From Chloroflexota bacterium (GTDB lineage: Bacteria > Chloroflexota > Dehalococcoidia > Dehalococcoidales > JACQON01): a stretch of 64,000 bases of DNA. Positions within the stretch are counted from its first letter, which is position 1. Every line of letters begins with the position of its first letter. Location of the stretch: the NCBI GenBank assembly GCA_016202545.1, contig JACQON010000007.1, positions 1 through 64,000 of the forward strand, in the 5' to 3' direction. This document shows, piece by piece, positions 43,931 to 55,360 of this stretch. The position numbers and the translations under genes are program-made. The notes under the pieces are model-generated. The model did not search any database, had not been told where the DNA came from, and was given only the letters and a program-made list of their open reading frames with translations.

Positions 43931-46900
43931 TTACCAGACTGGCTTGCCTTCGAGCTTCCGCACCAGGATATGGGCGTCCCGGTTGACTCCTGTTGGCCCC
44001 CAGTAGTTGAAGCTGTAGGTGAACTGGGCATAGCCGCCGGCCATCAGCACCGGTTTCAATCGCGCCCGGGTGAGGCTGTTGTGTCCGCCGGCCCGCCGGT
44101 GCTGACGGAGAGGAGACTTGGGCACCGAGATGGTCCGCTCCGGCGAGTGATAAAAGACACATGTCCCTTCGGGGATTCTGGCGCTTATCACCGCCCTGGT
44201 GACGACCACGCCATGGTCATTGTATATCTCCACCCAGTCATTGTCCTTGACGCCGATTTTCCTGGCGTCCTGCTCGCTGAGCCAGAAGGGCTCTATGCCA
44301 CGGGAAAGGGTAAGCATAAGCTCGTTATCATAGTAGGTGGAATGGATGTGCCATTTGCCGTGAGGCGTCAGGTACTTGAGCATGATGCTGTTGCCGTCGG
44401 GCTTGGTACGGACGAAATCGCCGAAGAACTGCGGGCTGGGATTGGGCTTATAGACAGGTAGGTTTTCCCCGAACGCCAGGTAGAGCGGGTGGTCATGGTA
44501 TAGCTGCTGGCGTCCGGTAAGGGTCCGCCACGGTACCAGTCGCTCGATATTGATGCAGAAGGGTGAGTAAGTGCGCCCATTGTTGATGATACCTGACCAG
44601 CAGGGGCTGGTCAGCAGGCGGGCCGGCTGCTGCTGGAGGTCCATAAAGCTGGTACTGGTGTTTCGCCCGCTTTCGGCCAGGTCGGTCAGGGGGAGTCCCA
44701 CCTTTTTCTCCTCTTCCTCAAAGGCCCGGTAGGCCATCTCGCCGTTGGTCTCCGGGGCGAGGTAGAGGATGATATTGGCCGCCTCCTTGGCGTTGTTCAG
44801 GGAGGGGTATTTATTGCCGTTCCACTCCTGGACAGGGTCAGATTGCAGCAGCTCATCGTAGAACTCCTTGATGTCCCACTTTACGCCGTGAGCGCCGATG
44901 CCATTCTGCCTTGCCAGCGGTCCCAGGGAGATGAAACGGTGGTATAAGTTGACATAATCTCTCTCTACCACCATCAGGTGAGGCATGGTCTTTCCGGGGA
45001 TAGGCTCGCATTCGCCCTTGGCCCAGTCTCTGGCCTCCGGCTGCGCCAGCTCATCGGCGGTATCGTGCTGGAGCGGAGTGCAGACAATCTCCTTGACCGG
45101 CTGGGCGAAATGCGTTTTGGCCAGCCCACTCACCTTTTTGGCGATGGACTTGAAGATTTCCCAGTCGCTCTTCGACTCCCAGCATGGCGGCACCACCTGG
45201 GAAAGCGGGAGTATATAGCTGTGGAGGTCGGTGGAGTTGAGGTCGTCCTTCTCATACCAGGTAGCGGTGGGCAGGACGATGTCCGAATACAGGGCAGAGG
45301 TATCCATGCGGAAATTGATGTCCACCACCAGGTCATTTTTGCCGGTAGGAGCGACATCTCGCCATACTACCTCGCTTACCGTCCCCTGGGCGGCTTCGGT
45401 GGCAACCACATTGGAATCGGTGCCGAGGAAATGCTTGAGGAAGTACTCATGTCCCTTGGCGCTCGACATCAGGGCGTTGCCCCGCCAGATAAGCCACAGC
45501 CTGGGCCAGTTCTCCGGGGCATCCGGGTCTTCTACCGCGAAGCGCACTTTGCCTGACTTAAGCTGGGCGACTACCCAGTTGACGATTTCCTGGTCGGACT
45601 GGGCGCCCGCTTTTCTGGCCTCTTCCACCAGGGCGATGGGGTTGCGGTTGAACTGGGGATAAAAGGGCAGCCAGCCCATGCGCACTGCCCTGGCCTGAAT
45701 GTCCATGGTGTGACCTTTGGCCAAAGCCCCATCGCCAGACGGAGGCGCGTAGTCGCCGAAACTACCTTCATACCGCCACTGGTCAGTGTGCACATAGTAG
45801 TAGGAAGGGCTATTCTGGAGCCTGGGCGGGGCAAGCCAGTCGGTGGCAAAGGCGATACTTGACCACGGCGCGATTGCCGCCAGCTTCTCCTGGCCGACAT
45901 AATGGGCCAGGCCGCCGCCATTGCGCCCGATGCAGCCGGTTAACATAAGGGCAGTGATGGGGGCACGGTACATCAGGTTGTTGTGATACCAGTGGTTAAT
46001 TCCTGCCCCGATGATTACGGTGCATTTGCCGCCCGTCTTTTCGGCGGTGGCGGCGAACTCGCGGGCGAACTTCACCACGGTCTGGCGATTGATGCCGGTA
46101 AATTTCTCCTGCCACGCCGGCGAGTATGTCTTGGGGTCATCGTAGCTGCCGGGATAGTCACCGGCAAGGCCGCGTGGCACGCCAAACCGGGCCATGAGCA
46201 GGTCAAAGACGGTGGTCACCGTCACCCTGCCTTTTCCCGTTTCCAGGCGCTTGACGGGCACCCCGCGCCATGACGTTGATTGGTCTTCAAAATTGGTGAA
46301 CTCTACCGGAACAACTTCGTCGCTATCGTCAATAAAGGTGAGGGTGGGGTCAAGCTCGGCGTTGTCCAGGCCGTCCTTCATCTCCAGGTTCCACTTTCCG
46401 GCCTCTTGCTTCGCCCACCGGTGGCCGATGGCCCCTTTGGGCATCCTGGGCTGCCCTGACATCCGGTCATAGATGAGGAACTTCCAGTCCCCGTTTTCGA
46501 TATCACGGTAGCGCGTGACCTCCCTGGCGCGGAGGAACTGCCCGGCCCGGTAGCCATCTCCGCTTTTTTCCAGGGTCACCAGGAAGGGGGAATCGGTATA
46601 TTTCTTGACATAATCGATGAAAGACGGCACCTGACGGTCAACATAGAACTCCTTGAGGATGACCTGGTTGGCCGCCATCCAGAAAGCGCCATCCTGCCCG
46701 GGGCTGACCGGTATCCACCAGTCGGAGTATTTGGCCACCTGGCTGAAGTCCGGGGAAAGAACGGTGAACTTAGTCCCCCGGTGCCGCGCTTCGGCGACAA
46801 AGTGCACGTCAGGGGTCCGTGTCATGTTCAGGTTGGCCCCCATGGAGACGATATACTTGGCGTGGTACCAGTCGGCGCTCTCCTGCACGTCTGTCTGCTC

Positions 46901-47548
46901 TCCCCACATCTCCGGCGAGGCCGGGGGCAGGTCGCTGTACCAGTCGTAGAAGCTGAGGTTGATGCCGCCAAAGAGCTGTAGCAGGCGTGAGCCTCCGGCA
47001 TAGCTCAGGTAGGACATGGCCGGTATAGGCGAGAAGCCGGCGATGCGGTCGGGGCCGTATTTCTTGGCGGTGTAGAGCATGGCGGCAGCGACGATTTCGG
47101 TGACCTCATCCCATGAGGTGCGGCGGAAGCCGCCTTTACCGCGCGCCCGCTGGTAGGCGGCGCGGGCGTCATCGTTTTCCACCACCGATGCCCATGCCTC
47201 GACGGGGTCAACGTTCCGCTGTCTGGCTGTTCTCCACAGGTCGGCCAGGACTCCCCTGATATAGGGGTACTTTACCCGGATAGGGCTGTAGATGTACCAG
47301 GAGAAGGATATGCCGCGCTGGCAACCTCGCGGCTCATAGGGGGGCAGGTCCTTCTCGAAGTCCGGATAGTCCAGCGCCTGCGTCTCCCAGGTGATGAGCC
47401 CGTTCTTGACATAGACCATCCACGAGCAGCCGCCGGTGCAGTTGACGCCGTGAGTGCTGCGAACAACCTTGTCATATTCCCAGCGGTTGCGGTAGAAGTC
47501 TTCCCAGCGGCGCTGCTGCGGGTTTATGATATCGCGAATCCAGCTCAT
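43931..47548 (-). CDS. narG: Respiratory nitrate reductase alpha subunit
   Basis: The catalytic bis-MGD subunit (1205 aa), which reduces nitrate to nitrite. The N-terminal FS0 cluster motif [11 protein letters not shown] carries the His ligand typical of NarG, and [20 protein letters not shown] includes the region of the Asp ligand to Mo. [12 protein letters not shown]-like ([20 protein letters not shown]) and the C-terminal molybdopterin domain are intact. No twin-Arg signal precedes the cluster, so the active site should face the cytoplasm. The start overlaps the end of the cytochrome gene upstream by 4 bp. Confidence 0.97.
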   Translation of the reverse strand: MSWIRDIINPQQRRWEDFYRNRWEYDKVVRSTHGVNCTGGCSWMVYVKNGLITWETQALDYPDFEKDLPPYEPRGCQRGISFSWYIYSPIRVKYPYIRGVLADLWRTARQRNVDPVEAWASVVENDDARAAYQRARGKGGFRRTSWDEVTEIVAAAMLYTAKKYGPDRIAGFSPIPAMSYLSYAGGSRLLQLFGGINLSFYDWYSDLPPASPEMWGEQTDVQESADWYHAKYIVSMGANLNMTRTPDVHFVAEARHRGTKFTVLSPDFSQVAKYSDWWIPVSPGQDGAFWMAANQVILKEFYVDRQVPSFIDYVKKYTDSPFLVTLEKSGDGYRAGQFLRAREVTRYRDIENGDWKFLIYDRMSGQPRMPKGAIGHRWAKQEAGKWNLEMKDGLDNAELDPTLTFIDDSDEVVPVEFTNFEDQSTSWRGVPVKRLETGKGRVTVTTVFDLLMARFGVPRGLAGDYPGSYDDPKTYSPAWQEKFTGINRQTVVKFAREFAATAEKTGGKCTVIIGAGINHWYHNNLMYRAPITALMLTGCIGRNGGGLAHYVGQEKLAAIAPWSSIAFATDWLAPPRLQNSPSYYYVHTDQWRYEGSFGDYAPPSGDGALAKGHTMDIQARAVRMGWLPFYPQFNRNPIALVEEARKAGAQSDQEIVNWVVAQLKSGKVRFAVEDPDAPENWPRLWLIWRGNALMSSAKGHEYFLKHFLGTDSNVVATEAAQGTVSEVVWRDVAPTGKNDLVVDINFRMDTSALYSDIVLPTATWYEKDDLNSTDLHSYILPLSQVVPPCWESKSDWEIFKSIAKKVSGLAKTHFAQPVKEIVCTPLQHDTADELAQPEARDWAKGECEPIPGKTMPHLMVVERDYVNLYHRFISLGPLARQNGIGAHGVKWDIKEFYDELLQSDPVQEWNGNKYPSLNNAKEAANIILYLAPETNGEMAYRAFEEEEKKVGLPLTDLAESGRNTSTSFMDLQQQPARLLTSPCWSGIINNGRTYSPFCINIERLVPWRTLTGRQQLYHDHPLYLAFGENLPVYKPNPSPQFFGDFVRTKPDGNSIMLKYLTPHGKWHIHSTYYDNELMLTLSRGIEPFWLSEQDARKIGVKDNDWVEIYNDHGVVVTRAVISARIPEGTCVFYHSPERTISVPKSPLRQHRRAGGHNSLTRARLKPVLMAGGYAQFTYSFNYWGPTGVNRDAHILVRKLEGKPVW

Positions 47549-48474
47549 CTCGCTCCTCCTCTAAGCAGCGGCTGTCTGACACCGGAAAGCCGCCGTCGCC
47601 ACGCCAGCTGGAATACCCCCAGCAGGATAAGGAAGCCGCCGGCGCCGGCCGCGATGAAAATGGGCTGGTTCTGGGCCGGCTTCGATTCGGCGGCGCCGGT
47701 TTCCCGTAAAAAGGCTATCAGGTGGGCGATTTCATCATCGGCCAGGGGCCGCTCCCGGTAAAGGCCTATCATTATGGGGAAAGGCGTCGTCTTCAGCAGT
47801 GAAGTCAACCCTTGCTCTCCGAGGCGGGCATAAGCATCGGAGAGGTCTTTGGCCATGGTGCCACCGCCGAGAGTGCCAATGCCGCTGACATTATGGCAAC
47901 TGATACACGCCGCTCCGCCGTTTCTAAGGGCAGTCTGGCCGTTGAAAAGGCGTTCGCCTATGCCGGCGGCATCACCGGCGGCAACCGGCACGCTGGTCGC
48001 TGTTGGAGTAGGAGCGGGTGTTGGAGTGGTAGCGGTCCCTGCGGACTGGCTCTCTATGTAGGACAAGACATCTTCAGCCTCCGGCTCGGAAAGCCCCATG
48101 TTGGGCATCGGCAGGCCATATTCCTGGACAAGCTGCGTGGCGATGGGGTCTCCCTCGGCGATGACCTGCTGCGGGGCGACGATGAACCGGATGAGCCACT
48201 TCCTGTCCCGCTGGGCGGTTATGCCCTTGAGGTCAGGTCCCACTGCCCTCCCAGCGCCGATGGTGTGGCAGGCCTGGCATTTCTGCTCGAAAATGGCCTG
48301 CCCCTGTCCCTCCGGCGCGGCGGCATAGGCGGGCGCCGCCTCAAAACCCGGTACAAGTCTGCCGGTCTTTTGTCCGGGTGACAGTACCAATGCAATGTTA
48401 AGGAGGAGAACCAGTGCGGCAAATCCCGCCACGGCCACGCTTACGCGGGAGGCAAACTTCCATTTATCCGTCAT
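47545..48474 (-). CDS. Membrane-anchored dihaem cytochrome c preceding narG
   Basis: 309 aa. An N-terminal signal anchor ([17 protein letters not shown]) is followed by two c-type haem domains, [19 protein letters not shown] near residue 65 and [15 protein letters not shown] near residue 190, separated by a Pro/Thr linker ([11 protein letters not shown]). A C-terminal transmembrane helix lies near [18 protein letters not shown]. It is probably outward-facing and exchanges electrons with the quinol pool or an external donor for the nitrate reductase. ATG 48474 is chosen (GAGAGGGG upstream); the ORF-track extension is basic and non-conserved. It is the first gene of the nar transcript. Confidence 0.9.
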   Translation of the reverse strand: MTDKWKFASRVSVAVAGFAALVLLLNIALVLSPGQKTGRLVPGFEAAPAYAAAPEGQGQAIFEQKCQACHTIGAGRAVGPDLKGITAQRDRKWLIRFIVAPQQVIAEGDPIATQLVQEYGLPMPNMGLSEPEAEDVLSYIESQSAGTATTPTPAPTPTATSVPVAAGDAAGIGERLFNGQTALRNGGAACISCHNVSGIGTLGGGTMAKDLSDAYARLGEQGLTSLLKTTPFPIMIGLYRERPLADDEIAHLIAFLRETGAAESKPAQNQPIFIAAGAGGFLILLGVFQLAWRRRLSGVRQPLLRGGAR

Positions 48475-48785
48475 TTCCGCCCCTCTCCTTCTCTTCTTCT
48501 GCCGCTGGCCCGCTGAGCCGATACACAAACACAGCTCCCTCGCTTCGGGAGCCAGTTATATTCTAACACATGCCTGAAGCTATGTATGTCATAAAGTTGA
48601 CAGAAGCCTCCACGTTGCACGGCTTCTGCCGGGAGCCAGGATGATAAAGACATTATACAACCACTGGCGCGAAAATCAAGGCCATACTTTTCTATCTACG
48701 GCAGCGTCCTTGATATTGCCGTCGGTCAAAGTTATTATAGTAAAAAGCGTAGTGGCCTTCACCGGAACTATGAAGATGAGGTGAA
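48475..48785. other. Divergent intergenic region between nar operon and rhomboid gene
   Basis: No gene seen. It must hold the promoters of both units. A hairpin, CAGAAGCC/GGCTTCTG with a 12-nt loop, lies at 48601-48628. No convincing FNR, NarL or molybdenum-cofactor riboswitch pattern could be made out by eye. Confidence 0.4.
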
Positions 48786-49370
48786 ATGCTAATGGCATAT
48801 AGAGGTCGCCAGAGTTTCGTGCTTACCCCGGTGGGGATGCTGATAGTGGGCAACATAGTCATGTTTGTAGCCACTGTGATAAAGCCAGAAGCGCTCTTCT
48901 TCCTGGGATTACAACCGGCGGGCTTTCTGGCCAGGCCGTGGACACTGGTAACCAGCCTGTTTATCCACAGCGGCTTCGGGCACGTAGCGGTCAATATGCT
49001 GACCCTGTATTTCTTCGGTAGATACTTATCCAACCTTATTGGAGAGGGCAAGCTCCTGATGGTCTACTTCGGTGGCGGAATACTGGGCAGCATTTTGTAC
49101 CTGCTTCTGGCGCCACCCTTTTCCATAGCTGTTGGCGCCTCCGGAGCCATCTTCTCCCTGGGAGGGGCGCTGGCGGTGATAAGGCCCAGGACGCCGGTCT
49201 TTATTTTCCCCATCCCTGTCCCGGTCCCGCTGTGGATAGCGGTCATCGGCGGTTTCCTGCTGCTTTCCTTTCTGCCGTCCATCGCCTGGCAGGCCCATCT
49301 GGGCGGAATAGTCTTCGGCCTGGTAGCCGGCTACATTTTCAAGAGGAGTGGGCACTATCGCTATTTCTAG
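48786..49370 (+). CDS. Rhomboid family intramembrane serine protease
   Basis: A six-helix protease of 194 aa. The catalytic Ser is in VGASGAIFSLGGA (GxSG) and the catalytic His in WQAHLGGIVFGLVAGY. The oxyanion segment HSGFGHVAVNMLTLYFFG carries the conserved H and N. All required residues are present, so it should be active against membrane protein substrates, which cannot be predicted. Start at 48786 or the Met two codons on. Confidence 0.94.
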   Translation: MLMAYRGRQSFVLTPVGMLIVGNIVMFVATVIKPEALFFLGLQPAGFLARPWTLVTSLFIHSGFGHVAVNMLTLYFFGRYLSNLIGEGKLLMVYFGGGILGSILYLLLAPPFSIAVGASGAIFSLGGALAVIRPRTPVFIFPIPVPVPLWIAVIGGFLLLSFLPSIAWQAHLGGIVFGLVAGYIFKRSGHYRYF

Positions 49371-49677
49371 CAGGGTGATGAAAAAGCCTTCGTGTTCGTC
49401 TCCCCCTTTGAAAAAGTGGGAGAGAAGAAGGGGGATTTCCGATTCTAAATCCCTCTCAATCTCCTTCAGGATGAATCCCTTTACGAAAGGGAGAGGAAAG
49501 TCGCCGACATCCTTTTTCGTAAACCTACTTAGTACAGAGGTTGTTTATCGACCTCACCATCCTTTCCAGCCCATCCTTTGACAGAGGGAAGGCGCTGCGG
49601 CTAAAATAAGGTTGGTTCGGGAAGGATATTCCCCCACTGTACCAGCTTGGCCTTAATGGCCTTTTCTCCTGGCATAG
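49371..49677. repeat. Repeat-containing spacer upstream of tRNA-Met
   Basis: No gene seen. It contains CCCCCTTTG...AAGGGGGATTT at about 49401-49445, which can fold on itself, and the 17-mer TCCTTCAGGATGAATCC at about 49461-49477, which is present exactly at about 38988-39004. Similar low-information elements occur at 61.0-61.2 kb. Confidence 0.55.
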
Positions 49678-49752
49678 GGGCTCGTAGCTCAGCGGCAGAG
49701 CAGGCGGCTCATAACCGCTTGGTCCCAGGTTCGAATCCTGGCGAGCCCACCA
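49678..49752 (+). tRNA. tRNA-Met (anticodon CAT)
   Basis: A full cloverleaf with acceptor GGGCTCG/CGAGCCC, discriminator A and encoded CCA. The D arm is AGCTCAGCGGCAGAGC, the anticodon loop CTCATAA on stem GCGG/CCGC, and the T arm CCAGGTTCGAATCCTGG. Position 1-72 is a normal G-C pair, so it is not the initiator. Elongator Met and lysidine-modified Ile2 cannot be told apart by eye. 75 nt including CCA. Confidence 0.95.
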
Positions 49753-49951
49753 AATCCGTCCAGCGCCGTCCCACATGCATTGACATCTTGACAACTGGCA
49801 GCTACAATGAAGGCCATAAATAGCCTTTTGGGGAGGATACTGGGTCGGAAGTCAACCGTGGCCTCTGTCCGGCTGCTCCGGACCGGGCACATAGTTGCCA
49901 AAAGGCGGGGAAGCCTCTCTTGGATAATACGGGCTGCGGTGGGGTGAAGCG

Positions 49952-50671
49952 GTGAGCCTTAGCGAAAAGCTGATACGGGCCTATTTTGACCGCGTGTATA
50001 ATCCTCTCTATGACTTTACCACGGCGCAGTTTGTCCATTATCGGGAGCTACAGAAAGAGTGCTTAGACAAACTTGAATTCGAAGACGGCGACCGGGTGCT
50101 GTGCGCTGGAGTCGGCACAGGGAATGAAATCCTCGGCATCCTGGAGGCAAACAGGAATGTCGGTATCGTGGGGGTAGATTGCTCGAGACCGGCGCTGCAG
50201 AGGGCATATGAAAAGGCGCTAGCCCGAGGCAAGCAGGTTGAGGTCTTCGTCATGGATGCGCGGCGTCTGGAGTTCCCCGCGGACAATTTCAATAAGGTAT
50301 TGTGTCTGCACGTAATGGACTTCATCACCGACGATGGCGAGGCCACCACTGAAATCCTCCGTGTATTGAAGCGGGGCGGACAATTCGTCATAACCTATCC
50401 CTCCGGTAAGGAGGGCATAAGGATGGGAGTCAACCTGCTGAAGGCCAGCGTCCGCCGCCATTTCGATTCAGGGAAGCCAGTGAGAGCCTTTCTACAGCTC
50501 CTGGTCCGAGCGGTCACCGGGCTTGTTTACCTGCCTCTGCTTTTGCGGCCCAGGAAAAAGTCCTATTCACGCCGCCAGTTGGAGGCGCTGTTCACCGGGT
50601 TGACCGGCGGGGACTTCAGCATAGAAGAGTACCCGCTGTACCAGGACTTCATAGTTTATGGTAGAAAATAG
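49952..50671 (+). CDS. Class I SAM-dependent methyltransferase
   Basis: 239 aa, UbiE/COQ5-like fold. Motif I is VLCAGVGTGNEILGIL, the acidic end of strand 2 is IVGVDCSRPALQRA, and MDARRLEFPADNFNKVLCLHVM covers motifs II and post-I. The substrate is unknown. GTG start. It is followed 18 bp later by a GH3-like adenylating enzyme, so the two may modify the same carboxylic acid or lipid; that link is inferred from position only. Confidence 0.87.
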   Translation: MSLSEKLIRAYFDRVYNPLYDFTTAQFVHYRELQKECLDKLEFEDGDRVLCAGVGTGNEILGILEANRNVGIVGVDCSRPALQRAYEKALARGKQVEVFVMDARRLEFPADNFNKVLCLHVMDFITDDGEATTEILRVLKRGGQFVITYPSGKEGIRMGVNLLKASVRRHFDSGKPVRAFLQLLVRAVTGLVYLPLLLRPRKKSYSRRQLEALFTGLTGGDFSIEEYPLYQDFIVYGRK

Positions 50672-50689
50672 ACGGGGGGTGGAATTACG

Positions 50690-52294
50690 ATGCTTCCGGA
50701 AGATAAATATTTCAGCACCCTGACTGATGATGAGCTGTGGCGGCGGTACTGTGGCTTCTTTGACTTTTCCGTGGATGAGTTCATGGAAATCCAGGAGCAC
50801 CTGCTAGTGGAGCAGATTGCGCTGGCGGCGGAAAGTCCCCTGGGCAAGAGGATAATGCAGGGCAACCGGCCGAAGAGCGTGGATGAGTTTCGCCAGCTTG
50901 TGCCACTGACCATCTACAGTGACTACGAGCCTGACCTGGGTGATTGCTGGAACGATGGACTGGCGGTGAAGCCCGCGGTCTGGTGCCACTCCACCGGTAG
51001 AGGAGGCAGGTTCAAGTGGATTCCGTACACGGCTGACGCCATGGAGGTATGCAGCCGGCTTTTCGTGGGCTATTTGATTTTGGCCACCGCCGACCGCAAG
51101 GGCGAGATAAAGATTAAGCCAGGAGAGCGGGTCATGATGCATATACCGCCCCGCCCTTACGCTAGCTGGACATTTTGTTACTATGCTTCTCAGGCGTTCT
51201 CTCTCCTGCTCATTCCGTCCCTGGAGAAAGCGGAGGGACTGGGATTCCGCGAGAGGGTACAGGAAGGGTTTCGGGAAGCGATGCGGAGCGGTGTAGATGA
51301 GATAGCATCCATAAGCAGCGTAATGGTGAAAGTGGGTGAGAGGATGGCCGAGCAGGCGCAGGGAATGAAGCTCTCCATCAAGCTGCTGGAACCCCGCATC
51401 ATGATGCGCCTGGGCCGGGCATGGCTGCGCAGCAAACTTCAGGGCCGGCCCATGCTGCCAAAGGACATATGGCATCCCAAAGCTATCATAACCGGGGGAG
51501 TGGATACCCGTATCTACAAGGATGATGTTGTCCGTTACTGGGGGAAAGTGCCCTTTGAAATGTACGGTTCTTCTGAGGTTGGCACTATTGCGGTGCAAAA
51601 CTGGAATAAGAAGGGGCTGACCTTTATTCCCTACTCTGCCTTCTGGGAGTTCATTCCTGAAGAGGACAGCATCAGGTCCAGGGAAGACAAGAGCTACCAG
51701 CCACGCACGGTGCTCATCAACCAGCTTGAGAAGGGCATGGTCTATGAGGTCGTGCTTAGCCAGTTTCACGGGATGCCCCTGATGAGGTACAGGATTGGAG
51801 ACATGGTGAAGGTGGTCGCCATGAGTGATGACGAGGCGGGAGTGAACTTGCCCCAGGTACAGTTTCACGCTCGTGTTGGCGAGGTCATAGAGCTTGCCGG
51901 GCTGGCCCGGTTGACCGAGACGACGATATGGGAGGCTCTGGCCAGCAGCGGGCTCAAATACGAAGACTGGTCAGCCAGGAAGGAATATGAGCAAAGCAAG
52001 ACCTTCTTACGCATTTACCTGGAGCTAAAGGAGCAGGGGCAGCCTTCTGACATAGCGCACCTTATTGACGAGCGACTGATGGCGGCGGATATTGACTACC
52101 GGGACATCGGTCAATACCTGGAGCTTCAGCCAGTCAAGGTAACCCTGCTTCCCCCGGGGACTTTTGAGCGCTATTATCAGCAAAAAGTGAAGGAGGGAGC
52201 TGACCTGGCCCATCTTAAACCGCCTCACATGAATGCCGCCGATGCGGTAATTCAGCGTCTCCTCCAGCTAAGTGGCCGGCCCGAGGAGCAATAA
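50690..52294 (+). CDS. GH3-family acyl-adenylating enzyme (bacterial)
   Basis: 534 aa, resembling the GH3 auxin-conjugating enzymes of plants and their bacterial relatives, members of the ANL adenylating superfamily. Motifs are [18 protein letters not shown] (phosphate-binding), [16 protein letters not shown] (adenine/substrate region) and [11 protein letters not shown] (the YRxGD ribose contact). They activate a carboxylate with ATP and transfer it to an amine or thiol. The substrate is unknown here. It is 2 bp from the histidine kinase gene downstream and 18 bp from the methyltransferase upstream. Confidence 0.8.
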   Translation: MLPEDKYFSTLTDDELWRRYCGFFDFSVDEFMEIQEHLLVEQIALAAESPLGKRIMQGNRPKSVDEFRQLVPLTIYSDYEPDLGDCWNDGLAVKPAVWCHSTGRGGRFKWIPYTADAMEVCSRLFVGYLILATADRKGEIKIKPGERVMMHIPPRPYASWTFCYYASQAFSLLLIPSLEKAEGLGFRERVQEGFREAMRSGVDEIASISSVMVKVGERMAEQAQGMKLSIKLLEPRIMMRLGRAWLRSKLQGRPMLPKDIWHPKAIITGGVDTRIYKDDVVRYWGKVPFEMYGSSEVGTIAVQNWNKKGLTFIPYSAFWEFIPEEDSIRSREDKSYQPRTVLINQLEKGMVYEVVLSQFHGMPLMRYRIGDMVKVVAMSDDEAGVNLPQVQFHARVGEVIELAGLARLTETTIWEALASSGLKYEDWSARKEYEQSKTFLRIYLELKEQGQPSDIAHLIDERLMAADIDYRDIGQYLELQPVKVTLLPPGTFERYYQQKVKEGADLAHLKPPHMNAADAVIQRLLQLSGRPEEQ

Positions 52295-52296
52295 GC

Positions 52297-54432
52297 GTGC
52301 CAAATCCGCTATCCGACCCGCTCTACCTGGTTACACCCCTGGCTGGTGTCGCCATCAGCGTTATCCTGATTGTCCTGGTGCTGCGCAAGGGCAACAGGAG
52401 TCTGGCCCAGCGCGTTTTCGCGCTTGCCCTGCTTAGCCTGGGCGTGTGGGCTATGCTGATTTTCGCCATGCGGGCCAGTCCTGATGCCGAGCATGCTCTT
52501 TTCTGGCACAGAATAGTATTTCCGTCTGGCCTTACCCTGTTCATATTCTACTATCATTTCACCTCTATCTATACACGCCGGACCATTAAATGGCTGCTTT
52601 GGGCAGGCTATGCTTTCCTGGCTGTCACCTGGGGCATTTCCCTGGCCGGCCTGCTGAGCAGCCGCATGACGGTGGAGAGCTATGGTTACGCTCCCCACTT
52701 CTATCCCACCATTTACATTATTTCCCTGCTTGGCGCCGTCTTCATGGGCATGGCGGTGTGGAACCTGGTCAAAGCTTACCGCGGAGCCACAAGGTATGAT
52801 GAGAAGACCCGCCTCGGCTATATGATTTTCGCCATTACGCTTCCGGCAATATACGGAATTCTGGACTTCTTCCCTGAGCTTCCCCCGGTGGGCATCCTGG
52901 GCAACATCCTGTTCGGCGCCGTTACTGCGGTGGCCATAGTTAAATACAATCTCCTGGACATCCGCCTTATCCTGCGCAAAGGCACGGCTTACCTGTTAAT
53001 GAGCGCCCTGGTGGCGCTTCCATATGCCGTCGTCATCTTCCTGGCCAGCCGGCTGTTCTCTTTGCCGAACATCTCACGCTGGGGTTATCTGTTCTTCTTA
53101 GTGCTTCTGGCGCTGGCGCTGCAGCCGTTGTGGGCGCGGGTGCAGCACTGGGTGGACAGGTGGTTCTACCGGGAGAGGTATGACTACCTGAGAGCGCTGG
53201 AGCAGTTCACCAGCGAGACCAGGAGCATCGCTGAGCCAGGGAAACTGGGACAGGCTTTTGTAAACCTGGTCAGACAGGCGCTTCAAGCCTCAAATTGCCA
53301 TCTTCTGCTCCCCTTGGCAAGCGGTGATTTCGCCGTACAGGCTTCGAGCCGGCCGGAAGGACGCATCTTGCGGCTAAGCCGCGGTCATCCGCTCATGCAG
53401 TACCTGGAGCGCAGCGGCAGGGTTGTCCATGGCCGGGACATGGATATCATCCCCCGGCTCCAGGCGCTTACCAGGAGGGAGAGAGATAGCCTGATGAAGG
53501 AAGTCGAGGGATGCCTTTATGTTCCCTTGATGTCCCGTGGATGGCTCATCGGCGTTCTCATCCTGGGAGAGAAGCTGTCTCAGCAGCCTTACTCCCGGGA
53601 CGACGAGAATATACTGGCGATGATAGCCGGTCAGATGGCGACAATCCTGGAAAATGCTCATCTCTATGACATGGAAAGGGAGCAACGGGCCAGGCTTGAG
53701 ATGCTTCAGAAGCAAAGGAACGAATTTCTGATGTCTATCTCGCATGAGCTTAAGACTCCGCTTACGTCGCTGAAGCTTTCCGCTGACCTGCTGGCCGAGG
53801 AGATGAAGTTCTCCGTCGCCAGCCCGCAGGGCAGGATACTGGACAATCTCCGCCACAGCGTCAGCAACCTGGAGAGAAGGGTAAAGGACCTCCTTGATTT
53901 CGCCAGGCTGCAGATGTCTTCCCTGGAATTCCGGCCAGGGCCCGAGGATATGAGAGCGGTGTTTCAAGATGTCGTAGGCTCCATGGGCCCCATCGTCTCG
54001 GCCAAGAAGCAGACGTTGATAGCGGAAATCCCTGATTCCCTGCCACCGGTCACGGTGGACCGCCAGCGCGTGGAGCAAATACTGCTCAACCTGCTGAGCA
54101 ACGCCAGCAAGTATACCGGCGCCGGTGGCGAGATAAGGCTTAGCGCCCAGGTCGGGGGCAAGGAGGAGATGGTAATTGCGGTGAGCGACAATGGGCCGGG
54201 CATCCCGCCCGGCGAGCAGGCCGTGGTCTTTCAGCCTTACTACCGCGCCAAGAAACGCACCGAGCGCTCCCTGGGGCTGGGCCTATCCATAGCTAAATCG
54301 CTGGTGGAGTTGCACGGAGGCAAGATATGGCTTGACAGCCAGCCGGGGAAAGGCAGCACTTTCTCCTTCACTTTGCCCCTTGCCCAGGCACCGACAATGA
54401 AGGAAAAGGCGACTTCAATAACTAACTGCTAG
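52297..54432 (+). CDS. Sensor histidine kinase with N-terminal 7TM region and GAF-like domain
   Basis: 711 aa. Residues about 1-300 form seven or more membrane helices of the histidine-kinase N-terminal type. About 310-460 resembles a GAF domain ([33 protein letters not shown]). HisKA has the phospho-His in [16 protein letters not shown]. The ATPase domain has N-box [15 protein letters not shown]1 [12 protein letters not shown] and G2 [16 protein letters not shown]. It starts at GTG 52297 with GAGGAGC upstream. The partner response regulator follows directly. The sensed signal is unknown. Confidence 0.93.
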   Translation: MPNPLSDPLYLVTPLAGVAISVILIVLVLRKGNRSLAQRVFALALLSLGVWAMLIFAMRASPDAEHALFWHRIVFPSGLTLFIFYYHFTSIYTRRTIKWLLWAGYAFLAVTWGISLAGLLSSRMTVESYGYAPHFYPTIYIISLLGAVFMGMAVWNLVKAYRGATRYDEKTRLGYMIFAITLPAIYGILDFFPELPPVGILGNILFGAVTAVAIVKYNLLDIRLILRKGTAYLLMSALVALPYAVVIFLASRLFSLPNISRWGYLFFLVLLALALQPLWARVQHWVDRWFYRERYDYLRALEQFTSETRSIAEPGKLGQAFVNLVRQALQASNCHLLLPLASGDFAVQASSRPEGRILRLSRGHPLMQYLERSGRVVHGRDMDIIPRLQALTRRERDSLMKEVEGCLYVPLMSRGWLIGVLILGEKLSQQPYSRDDENILAMIAGQMATILENAHLYDMEREQRARLEMLQKQRNEFLMSISHELKTPLTSLKLSADLLAEEMKFSVASPQGRILDNLRHSVSNLERRVKDLLDFARLQMSSLEFRPGPEDMRAVFQDVVGSMGPIVSAKKQTLIAEIPDSLPPVTVDRQRVEQILLNLLSNASKYTGAGGEIRLSAQVGGKEEMVIAVSDNGPGIPPGEQAVVFQPYYRAKKRTERSLGLGLSIAKSLVELHGGKIWLDSQPGKGSTFSFTLPLAQAPTMKEKATSITNC

Positions 54433-54442
54433 GAGGACTGAG

Positions 54443-55129
54443 ATTAAACTACTGATAATTGAGGATGACCAGGAGATAGTCCAGGCGATATCCACGTGCT
54501 TCGAGCTGCGCTGGCCTGACAGCACCATCATTTCAGCCAGCGAGGGAAAGAAGGGGGTTGAGCTGGCGGGAAGCGAGTCTCCGGACGTGGTGCTGCTGGA
54601 CATAGGGCTGCCCGATATTGACGGCTTCGAGGTGCTGCGCCAGGTCCGTTTCTTCTCTGATGTACCTATTATCGTTGAGACTGTCGAAGACATGGAGACA
54701 GAGCGGGTCAGGGGGCTGGAACTGGGGGCCGATGATTACATAATCAAGCCCTTCAGCTATATAGAGCTGCTGGCGCGGGTCAAGGCTGTGCTCCGCCGCA
54801 GCCAGAGAGTCGAGTTCAAGGGCGATGAGACCAGCTTCGTCAGCGGCAACCTGAAGATAAACTTCGCCACCCGCGAGGTGCACCTCAACGACGAAGTGGT
54901 CAGGCTAACTCCTACCGAGTACAAGCTGCTGTACCTCCTGGTAAGGAACAGGGGACAGGTGCTGACTCAGAGAAAGCTGATGCACGAGATATGGGGTGAA
55001 GACTACATCGAGAACACTGACTACCTGCGGGCGTATATCCGGCGGCTCAGGGACAAGCTGCAGGACGACCCGCCGCAGAGAATCCTGACCGAGCACGGTC
55101 TGGGCTACCGGTTCGTCACTCCCGGCTAG
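54443..55129 (+). CDS. OmpR/PhoB-family response regulator, probable AUU start
   Basis: A receiver domain with the acidic pair IIEDDQE, phospho-acceptor Asp in VVLLDIGLPDIDGF and Lys in DYIIKPFSY. A C-terminal winged helix (LTPTEYKLLYLLVRNRGQVL to ILTEHGLGYRF) completes a full-length 228-aa OmpR-type protein. The ORF track begins at GTG 54587, inside the receiver. The true beginning IKLLIIEDDQ lies upstream in frame with no ATG, GTG or TTG, and AGGAGG sits exactly six bases before ATT 54443. An AUU start is therefore likely. It presumably binds the TTCAC array just downstream. Confidence 0.88.
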   Translation: MKLLIIEDDQEIVQAISTCFELRWPDSTIISASEGKKGVELAGSESPDVVLLDIGLPDIDGFEVLRQVRFFSDVPIIVETVEDMETERVRGLELGADDYIIKPFSYIELLARVKAVLRRSQRVEFKGDETSFVSGNLKINFATREVHLNDEVVRLTPTEYKLLYLLVRNRGQVLTQRKLMHEIWGEDYIENTDYLRAYIRRLRDKLQDDPPQRILTEHGLGYRFVTPG

Positions 55130-55180
55130 CCCGGGCCGTTTGGTGAAGTGAAATCCCCCCTCCGTCCGAAGACAGTGAAT

Positions 55181-55334
55181 TGTCATCCTGACTCGTCACC
55201 GAACCTCGTCACAGGTGAGCGAAGCGAAGGCTCTCGGAGTGGGGAGGTATCTAGTGTGTAACCCGCCCAACCCCGAGATTCTTCAGTCGCGGAGTTTACA
55301 CTGAACGTAGTGAATGTGCTCCTTCAGAATGACA
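55181..55334. repeat. Dispersed inverted-repeat element, copy A
   Basis: Begins TGTCATCCTGA and ends TCAGAATGACA, an imperfect terminal inverted repeat, with GAGCGAAGCGAAGG and GAGATTCTTCAG inside. It resembles the CATTCTGAG...GAAGAATCT repeats common in several bacterial genomes and is related to the copy at 61.2 kb. Non-coding. Confidence 0.65.
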
Positions 55335-55360
55335 TTTTCCAATCAAGTGTAAGCCGTATA

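Noticed and set aside
42429-44162. Longer narH starting at 44162
   Set aside because: The extra N-terminus is a reading of the narG 3' end in another frame; ATG 43919 has a Shine-Dalgarno and begins at the conserved MDVRAQ.
49525-49794. 89-aa minus-strand ORF with WARQDSNLGPSGYEP
   Set aside because: It is the antisense of tRNA-Met, not a protein.
50804-51868. 354-aa minus-strand ORF
   Set aside because: Antisense to the GH3-like gene, which has clear adenylation motifs.
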